NCBI GenBank assembly: GCA_948567375.1
Contig: OX419756.1
Span: forward strand, 74,042,333 to 74,106,332
DNA from: Lunularia cruciata
Taxonomy: Eukaryota; Streptophyta; Marchantiopsida; Lunulariales; Lunulariaceae
Direction of reading: 5' to 3'
DNA: 64,000 nt
Part shown: in pieces, positions 56,066 through 64,000 of the stretch
Layout: each line of letters begins with the position of its first letter
How positions within the stretch are numbered: the first letter of the stretch is position 1
Translations under genes and position numbers: made by a program
Notes under the pieces: generated by a model
The model's database searches: none
The model's input: the letters and a program-made list of their open reading frames with translations, nothing else
What the model was told of the DNA's origin: nothing

Positions 56066-58165
56066 CTTGTTTACCATTTACCATACCGGTGATCAGGACT
56101 TATTCTTGACTGTTTATTTAGGCACTGGTCAGAACAGTTTCTGTTCTCATATACATATATACATGTCTCATGTTTGATGCATCGCTCATTCTCAGCTCTG
56201 TGACTATCCACTTTCTTCCCTTTTGCCCCAACTCACATCTGTTGTTTTACTTCATGGTTCCCTTGTATGTGTTCTAAACAGTCTGTCATTTTCAATTTCC
56301 CCCAAACGGAATGGTGTATTTTTGAGTTGTAGGTCTTCAATTACAGCTTGTTACTTACACTCCTTACATGACTTGGTGTTTCAGTATATCTGTTCTCTCT
56401 CGTTGATAAGGATACATCAGGATACATTGATATTACAAGCAGAGTGATAAGTAGCATAGCTACTATGATATGTAGCGGTATACTCTATCCAGCCTATTGG
56501 GTTATAGTGCATCCCTCCCTCCTGGAGTTAGTCTTGTTATACTTTATCCTATCTAGTGAGTTATAGTGCATTCCTCCTGGAGCTAGTCTCCACAATATCT
56601 CTGTTTTGAGCCTTTCAATTGCTCACACGAACTGAATACCTCTATTGTTGTTTGGCTGACACGTGGCATCATCTCACATGTGTGACCATCTTGCCTGGTG
56701 GCTCTCCCTTCCTTCACAGTTCCCAAGGCCTCTCTCAGCACCCAAGGCCATCCTTCCCTTGGAAACCCTCTCCTTCTCCTTTGCTTTCTACTCATTTGGA
56801 TTACAGTTCTTGCTTAGCTCATAGTGCGTTCCCTTTTTAGTTCCACCTTTTCATGCTTGTCCGTCCGGCCTTATTCTCTACTCTCTACCTTATTCTCTGC
56901 TCTCTAGCTCTAAGCTTTGCACTCTTCTAACTGGCTCATTCCTTCATTTTCTTACTAACTCCTCCTTGTTTCTTTGTGCTTTGCTCCCTTTTACTGCTCA
57001 CCCTGATAGACTTTGTCCTTGTAGACATTTTCTAGGGATGTCTCACATCACTCACATTCTCTTGCTTTTGATCTTATTTTCTTCTTTCCCTTGTTCATAA
57101 TCTTGTTCATGCCTAAATTATGCATTTGTACAATTTCTGCTCTTTTAGGACTTTAAGCTCCACTTGTTCATTTCTGTAACCTTCTATTTCTGTAACCTTC
57201 CCCGGCGGTTCATTATTTCATGTAGTACTGCTTAAAGATGGTTGTTTATTACTTCAAGCGATGTTGTTGGAAGCAACCGAGTTTGCCTTGGCACTCATGA
57301 GTTTTTGAGCAGAAACTGGGGATGAGGACAATTGTTTAGCTACTTTGGCACTGATGAAGTCGTTGGTGTTATCGTGGAGATTAACTATGGCCGCCTTTTG
57401 CTTCCTTCAGTTGTTTAGCGTATCCAGACTCCAATGTCCATAGCGCTGGGAGTGATATACTTTATCCTGTCCTCTTACGCTTTGCTCTAGTTACACTCTT
57501 ACATTTCTACCCATTTCTGCAGCCATATCCTTCATGAAATGCCTGCCACATCCACACATTCTTGTACTATTTCACTCCCTAGTCTTTTCCCTTCCCTCTC
57601 TGACTGCTTCCTGCCTTGCCCTCTACTGTTTCTTGTGTTCCTCCCCCACTCCATCCCACAATCTTCATCTTCATCTATGCATTGTATCCTGGTGGGCTCT
57701 TACAGCAAGTTTCCTATTCCTCTTGCTTCATCAACGCACTGCATCATGGCGGGCTCTTACAGCACATAGCATGTTTCCTATGCCTCTCGCTTTTGGTTGC
57801 ATTGCTGCTCTCAACTTCATTATTTTTTACTGGTGAACTCTTACATCAAGCTTTCTAACCCACGCTCATGTTGGCCTTGTTGCTCTCGCTTTCAAGTTCA
57901 TTATTGGTCATTGGCAGTATTCTCAATTTCTTGCACTTATGCCTTTGCTGCAGGTTACTTTTATGCACTTATGCTTTTGCTGCAGGTTATTTTTGATGCA
58001 TTTTACATTAAAGCTTTCATACTACACTAGCACTGTAATTCAAGTACATGTTGCGTAATTCAAGTACATGTTGTTTATTGAATATGTGCACTTATGCACT
58101 TCATGAGTTCTGGATAACCCGTTCCCTGAACGGCTCTGCTCTCATTTACCAATATATATATAAGA
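56064..58165. repeat. Long copy of a dispersed repeat family
   Basis: This ~2.1-kb C/T-rich unit is more GC-balanced than its flanks. Its ends share GAACAGTTTCTGTTCTCATA (near 56133) and GAACGGCTCTGCTCTCAT (near 58128), so they may be terminal repeats. Internal parts match 24.59-24.77 kb (near 57267-57400) and 29.05-29.30 kb (near 57920-58150). Inside are direct repeats: three GGGCTCTTACAGCA-like units at 57688-57860 and two GCACTTATGC.TTTGCTGCAG units near 57935-57990. No protein coding is recognised, suggesting a non-autonomous element. Confidence 0.6.
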
Positions 58166-58821
58166 TGATATGCATGTTATTAATTCATTGCATATAAAAC
58201 AATATACCTTCCATAGTTTTTATGCAAATTTACCCAATATTAATATAAAGGTAGTATATTAGGACATGAGACCAAAAAATGTTCAAAGAATGGATGATCA
58301 AAAATGCATTATGTTCATGTGGAGTGCAAATGAAATGTAAACATGATATATGCAAAACAAGATGAGTAATGGATCCCTAAAGGAGGTAAAGAATCTAACA
58401 AATTAAATGTAAGATTAAGCACAACAAAACATATAAATATTTTATGATCAATAGTAGTAGAGAACTAATATACAACAAGTAATTGATCAAGAGCTAAGCA
58501 AAGCATGTAGCAAAATAGAGGGGTCAACCTGTAACTGAAGACTAACAAGCCAAACTTATAAAAATAAGAGAACAAAAATTGACATATTTGGTAGAAATCA
58601 TGTATAGTAACCATGAAATAGATCAACAAATGTGAGTTGGAGCAAAGTAGGAAGAGAAGAGATGGTCTCTCACTGAGAAGGAGCAAAGCATCCAAGTATA
58701 GAGTATATCACAACAAGCGCCATGGATATTTGAGTCTCGAGACACCAAACAAATGAAGGAAGTAGAAGGCGGCTATTTTACATGGCCATGAAAGCATATA
58801 TGATTTCATTAGTGCCTCATG
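58166..58821. other. AT-rich flank, nothing assigned
   Basis: Between the dispersed repeat and the third Copia element. No gene seen. Confidence 0.4.
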
Positions 58822-58906
58822 TGTTGGGAGAAATTGCACTTGGATTGGATTTGAGCAAACAATGGGGAAACAAATATGGCTATCATATGGAGCAAAATGA
58901 GATACA
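58822..58906 (-). repeat. Extra tandem copy of the Copia-3 LTR end
   Basis: Begins TGTTGGGAGAAATTGCACTT and matches the first ~85 bp of the adjoining LTR (58907 on). The outer LTR end has therefore been duplicated in tandem, or the true boundary lies here. Confidence 0.7.
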
Positions 58907-59698
58907 TGTTGGGAGAAAATTGAACTTGGATTGGATTTGAGAGAAAAACAAGAAAAAAAAGTTTGGCTATTTTGTGGAGTAAAATTCATTTATCAATCTG
59001 CTCAAGAAAAGTATGGATAGAAATTACACCAAATTTCATATGGTTTGGCCAACATCTACCTTTGTCCGTAGTTGAATAGGATTTTATTTACTCTTGAACT
59101 ATCAAAGTCACTATTGAGCATCAACACTACAAAAAAAATACACACTTGTACACTTGTAAAAAAATACACACTATCTAGTTCTAGAATATGTAGTGCCAAT
59201 TGATCCTCTATGTAACTCTAGATTTTATGGTACTAATTGATGTACATCATCTCACAAAGTTCCACAAGTAGGATCCATTCCCGTAGCTACCTATTGGGTA
59301 CATTCCCGCAATCCCATAGCCTTCCCACCAAAACCATCCCTGAATCCCACAATCCTTCCAACAAGAGCAATTCCCATAGTCCCTCAATCTTCCCGCAAGC
59401 TACATAGCATAATCTTGCAACTCTTGTAAGACACATTTGTCTTGAATCTCAAATGGACATAACTTGTTTTCTAGAGCTCCATTTACCATGATCTTTGTGT
59501 TTATAGAAATCCATCAAGAAGACACTTCCAACAAGATAAGGCACACTTCATTTGCATATGTATTCACAAAGAAAATTAGTCCCAATGTGACCTACCTTTC
59601 TATGCACTTCCATAAAAGGAATCCCATAGTTGAAGATCTATCTCGTATTGACTCTTCAACATTCATATAAAGAATTCTTGTAATTAATATACTCCACA
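58907..59698 (-). repeat. Copia-3 3' LTR
   Basis: About 792 bp, TGTTGG...CCACA on the plus strand, ending next to the polypurine tract complement. Matched by 63671-64000 as far as the window extends. Confidence 0.8.
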
Positions 59699-59719
59699 CT
59701 TAACAATCTCTCACTTGGA

Positions 59720-62154
59720 GTATGATATTGCTTATTACTCTAATCAATTAACTTTGAAGTCCAATTGCAACTATGCATTGCTTGAGCTTCTTAATGGTAA
59801 CTACCTCGGTTAACATATCTTTTGGATTGTTGATTCCAAAAATCTTTACCAAACTCAACACTCAACTATCTATAAGTTCAAAAGTGAAATGATACCTTGA
59901 TTGAATATACTTTGTCCTAGCATGAAACATAGGATTCTTTGCAAGATTGATATCACTTTGGCTATCACTATAGAGAATATTGTCTTTTTATTTCTTGCCT
60001 AGTTCTAGCGTAAAAGTTTCAACCAGATCATCTCCTTGCTAGCCTCTAAGATGGCTATGTACTTAGCTTTTGTGGTAGAAAGAGCAAAACTCTTCTACAA
60101 TTGGGACATCCAACTAATGGTCGTGCCACCCAAGGTAAACACATACCCTATAATGCTCTTTTTGTTATGCAATTTGCTTCTTAAATCTACATCAATGAAG
60201 CCCGCTAAAATAGTATATGTTTGCTTGAAGCAAAGTGCTTTATCAAAGGTACCTTTCAAGTTGCATAATAGCCATTTTACCACTTCTCAATGCTCTCTTC
60301 TTGGGTTTGACAAGAATCTACTTACAACTCCCACTACATGAGCAATGTTTGGCCTAGTGCATACCATTACATACATCAAATTGCCAACTACAAATGCATA
60401 AGGTACATTTCTCATGTACTCTCTATCACCATCAATTCTTGGTAATTGCTCTTTGGGGAGTTTGAAGTGACTTCCCAAGGGAATGGTTCAAATTGTAGCA
60501 TTTTGTAGACCAAATTTTTCCATCAACTTCTTGATGTACTCCTCTCGGGACAACTTCAAAGTACTTTCAGATCTATCTTGGGTAATCCTTATTCCAAGTA
60601 TCTACTATGACAAAGCTATGTCTTTCATTTCAATACATCAAATAATTAGCACTTTAGCTTGTTGATTTCTCTCATGTTGGATCCAACCACCAAAATATCA
60701 TCATTAAGCAACAAGATCATATATGAATCAACAAATGACTTAATGTAACATTGATCGATTTTGCAACTATTGTAACCATTGTTGGCTATAAAGCTAACAA
60801 ATTTCAAGTACCACTATCAAGGAGCATCTTTCAAACCATAGAGGCTCTTCTTCAACTTGCAGACTATGCACTCCTTGTTAGTGATTTGAAACTCCTTTGG
60901 ATATGCCACATAGACATCCTCATCAAGGTTTCCATGTAGAAATGTTATTTTACATCTAGTTGCTTTGGATGCAAATCCCTTATAGTCACAAGACCCAAGA
61001 CTATTCTGGTGGTAGTCATCTTAACTATGGGAGAGAAAATCTCAGTTTAGTCTATACCTTTGGTTTTTTGAAAACCTTTTGCCACAAGTCTGGCCTTGTA
61101 CCACTTGCTTCCATCATGTTCTTCCTTGATTTTGTACACTCATTTGTTCTACAATGCCTTCTTTCCCTTTGGCAGCTTTTCAATAACCAAGTCTCATTCT
61201 TCTCTAAAGATTACATCTCTTCCTTGATTGCAAGCTCCCATTGCAATGAGTCATCCTTTTGCATTGCCTTTGAGTAGCACTCAAGCACTCAAGAGTAATT
61301 AATACATGGATGGGGAATACCTCTCTATTAGTTCCACAATCTAGGATCTTCTCAAATCAATTGTAGGAGTGATTGGATTTGGTATGAACTCTCTAGTTTA
61401 TACCAAACTCCTATTCCCTACAACATCATTCTTTGAAATATCTTCCAACACTACTTCTTCTTGATGATTTTTTTCTTCTTTTATAGCCTCAAAACTTGAT
61501 CCAAGCTTATCTTTGTACACAACATTCTCATGGAAAATGACATTTCTACTTTTGAGCAATTTTTTATCATCTTCATCCCAAAGACAATAACCCATATCCA
61601 ATGAAGAAATACTTTCTTGATTTTGAATCAAGCTTGTCCCTATCACTATCTTGAAACCTTGCATATGATATAGAACCAAAGGTTCAAAAGTGCAAGAGAT
61701 TCACCTTCTTTCTTGACCATTCCTCCTCAGGGATCTTGAATCCCAAAAGGATGGAGGTTTCTTGATTTACAAGGTATGTAGTTATATCGACTGCATTTGA
61801 CTATAAAAAAATTGGAAACCCTACTTGTAGTCTCATGCATCTAGCTCTCTCATTGAGAGTTCTATTCAAGCATTAGCCACACCATTTGTTGTGGGTCAAG
61901 GATAGTTTTGATCATTTGATCATATTCTCTACACAATACACTTTGACCTCATTGCTACTATACTCTCTACCACTATCAAACTTCAAGTACTTGATATTCA
62001 AACCTGATTGGTTTCAACCTCATATTTCCATCACTAGAAAACCCTGAACATGTATGATTTCTTTTTCATAAAATAAACCCATACCTTGATGGTAGCGTCA
62101 TATATGAAGGTGACATAATAGTGAGATAGTCCAAGAGACTCAACTGAAGTCGGG

Positions 62155-62248
<94 letters not shown>

Positions 62249-62900
62249 TTAATTTTTTCTATTTTCAACTCTAGCTTTCTTGTTCGTGGTGCTCTTGTAG
62301 TCTTAGTGAAGGTAACTTGCTTTGCTTTCCTAAGATACAAGGTTCACAAAGCCAAGTTGAATAGCCTTCAACTTTGGGATCTTACCATTGGCAACTAATG
62401 CTTCATACTCTTCTCACTCATGTGACCAAGTCTTTGGTGCTATACAAGTCTTTGGTGCTATAAGATTAAAGGGCAGATTGCATCTATGACTGTCATCAGA
62501 TGGTCTGATTTTCTATAACATACAAGGTTCCAACCTTTTTTCCTCAAGTCAAAATCAAGCTTCCTAAGTAACGTTCCATTGCACACCTTCAAAGGATGTC
62601 TGATATCCTTCCTCATCCAATTGATGTATAAAAATCAAATTCCTCTTCAATCCAATGACATATTTGACATCTGACAATGTCCATACTGACCCTTGAGAGA
62701 TCTTTAGATTCACATTTCCTCTCCTTAGATAAATAATGGTTTATTATCAGTGAGGTGAACCTTTCCAAGGTTTCCTACAACAAGTTGTGCATCAATTCTT
62801 TACATGGCATAGAGTGAAATGATGCACCAAAATCTATAACCCAAGATTCTATGGGACACACAACATAATAAGCAAGTGCATCATGTTATTTTATTGCTAT
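59720..62900 (-). pseudogene. Copia-3 pol remnants
   Basis: From high to low coordinates on the minus strand. A protease-like WVIDFGASFHS (near 62840; the usual Asp-Ser-Gly has become Asp-Phe-Gly) comes first. Decayed integrase follows, with a CA microsatellite inserted at 62158. Reverse transcriptase pieces lie near 60840-61130 (KKSLYGLKD and others) and 60287-60478 (YMRNVPYAFVVGNLMYVMVC, TRPNIAHVVG). RNase H is at 60095-60283 (KKSIIGYVFTLGGTTISW). Multiple frameshifts and stops are present. Confidence 0.8.
62158..62248. repeat. (CA)n(TA)n microsatellite within Copia-3
   Basis: About 41 uninterrupted CA units, then a few TA units. It lies inside the decayed integrase region of Copia-3, so it arose after insertion. 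Confidence 0.92.
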
Positions 62901-63655
62901 ATTCATAGAGTTCTCCTCCTTCTTTGGACTTTTACACTGATTCTTGAAGTGACCAGGCTTATTGCAATTCCAACACATAATTTCCTTACGTACTTCCTTG
63001 AGGCATGTTGACTCACTTGTCTTCCTTGACTTTGATCTACCATTTCTCTAACTCTGACCTCACTGAGGTCTTTTGCCTCTACTCTCAACAAACAACACTG
63101 CACTTGACAATTCTGAAGAATCTCAAACTTAAGATCACTTGATCCTAAGGAGCTACTCATTGTTGTGACTATTTCTACCCAATTATCAAGTTATGATGAT
63201 AATAGCAACAATGGTTGAACTTCATCATCAAAGTTGATCTTCATAGATTTTAGTCTTGACATGATTGAATTGATTTCATTCACGTGTTCTTGAGTTGATG
63301 TACTTTCTTTCATCATTGCATTGACTAAATGGCAAATCAAGAGTGCCTTGTTCAAGGCTAAAGGTTTCCAATCAATATTTGATAACGCCTTAATCAACAC
63401 TTGAGTGGTCTTCTCATGGACAATGTTGTATGCAACGTTTCTTGCCAACATCAATCTGACCACACTCAAGGCTTGTCAATCTAGAAGCTACCATTTAGCT
63501 TTTTCCATCTTTTTTGGCTTTTCTACCTCAAGAGGTTTGTGCAACTTCTTCTAATATGAATAATCCTCAATTTTCATCTTCCAAATCCTTGTCATTGAAC
63601 TTATCAATTTTGATTTTCCCATCTTCTGCAATTGTTTTGCTCTCTCTAAAACCAA
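62901..63655 (-). pseudogene. Copia-3 gag with intact zinc knuckle
   Basis: A UBN2-type gag: KALSNIDWKPLALNKALLIC, TSTQEHVNEINSIMSRLKSM and INFDDEVQPLLLLSS (63191-63469). The complete knuckle CWNCNKPGHFKNQC lies at about 62930-62975. The N-terminal part up to the primer-binding site is broken by frameshifts. Confidence 0.8.
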
Positions 63656-63670
63656 TGCTCTGATACCACT

Positions 63671-64000
63671 TGTTGGGAGAAAATCACAGATTGGATTGGA
63701 GCAATAGGAATACAAGGTTGGCTATTTTGTGGAATAAAATTCATTCATCAAATGGTCAAGAAAAGTATGCATAGAAATTACACCAAATTTTATGTGTTCA
63801 GCCAACGTCTACCTTCATCCATAATTGCACAAGACTTTTATTCACTCTTGCAATGTTAATCAAGAATTATCTAAATCATTATTGACCACCAATGCTTTTA
63901 TATATATATATTACACTTGCACTTTATCTAGTTTTGGAATATGTGGTGCAAATTGATCCCCTATCTAACCATCTAACCCTAGATTGTTTGGTACTAATTG
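63671..64000 (-). repeat. Copia-3 5' LTR, partial
   Basis: The first ~330 bp, seen from the inner end, aligned with 58907-59240. The outer end and target duplication lie beyond the window. Confidence 0.85.

Larger units (their letters stand above)
58907..64000 (-). mobile_element. Copia-3: decayed Ty1/copia retrotransposon, 5' LTR cut by the window edge
   Basis: The left LTR (58907-59698) and the right LTR (from 63671) both begin TGTTGGGAGAAAAT and stay alignable to the window end (GGCTATTTTGTGGA, GAAATTACACCAAATTT, ATATGTGGTGCAAATTGATC-like). The primer-binding site TGGTATCAGAGC (minus strand) is at about 63657-63668, two bases inside the LTR. A purine-rich tract, AAGTGAGAGATTGTTAAG on the minus strand, precedes the 3' LTR. 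The LTRs differ visibly, so this is older than Copia-1 and Copia-2. Confidence 0.88.

Noticed and set aside
56583-57858. Pro/Ser/Leu-rich frames in the 56-58 kb repeat
   Set aside because: Overlapping frames in all three phases reflect C/T-rich composition and internal repeats rather than coding.
55976-62248. CRISPR-like or regulatory arrays in the simple repeats
   Set aside because: These are plain dinucleotide microsatellites without spacers, in a eukaryotic genome.

Overview
The window is nuclear DNA of a land plant. It has an intron-rich plant-type VPS13 gene, an intronless NusB-domain gene with a probable transit peptide, a split Whirly gene, several Copia retrotransposons, and a nuclear copy of mitochondrial DNA. 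The mitochondrial fragments (sdh3, cox1, cob) and a non-LTR element with a Cys-His knuckle and possible restriction-like nuclease tail suggest a non-seed plant (bryophyte, lycophyte or fern). The species cannot be settled from this sequence.

Layout. From 85 to about 28,405 the + strand carries the C-terminal ~2,537 codons of a VPS13 bulk lipid-transfer protein in 32 inferred exons. Exon phases agree throughout, and the summed coding length (7,614 nt) is a multiple of three. The first visible intron is about 11.5 kb because two complete Copia elements lie in it, both antisense to the gene (449-5662 and 6497-11603). A solo LTR related to the first element sits in another intron (22468-22972) and contains a long TC microsatellite. 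From 28.4 to 30.6 kb there is repeat-rich intergenic DNA. NusB (minus strand, 30598-31512) and Whirly (plus strand, 32605-35565) are head to head across about 1.1 kb. Both are likely to act in plastid (or organelle) gene expression, so a shared upstream region is plausible.

From about 35.9 kb to the end the sequence turns AT-rich and contains no convincing host gene. It holds degenerate Ty3/gypsy integrase relics, an old Copia relic (41.3-45.2 kb) split by a 5'-truncated non-LTR insertion with a perfect 15-bp target duplication, diverged duplicates (50.1-51.1 and 54.2-55.2 kb), a 201-bp tandem duplication, and a mosaic mitochondrial insert (52.66-52.92 kb, perhaps to 53.17 kb). There is also a dispersed repeat family (24.2, 28.8 and 56-58.2 kb), three long microsatellites, and a third Copia element (58907 to beyond the window end).

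No CRISPR array, rRNA or tRNA gene was seen. The observations most worth checking are the sdh3/cox1/cob mosaic, the Copia element whose primer-binding site matches the anticodon arm of initiator tRNA-Met and contains its Gag start codon, the ACTGTTCA-type repeats shared by LTRs of two Copia elements, and the divergent NusB/Whirly pair.
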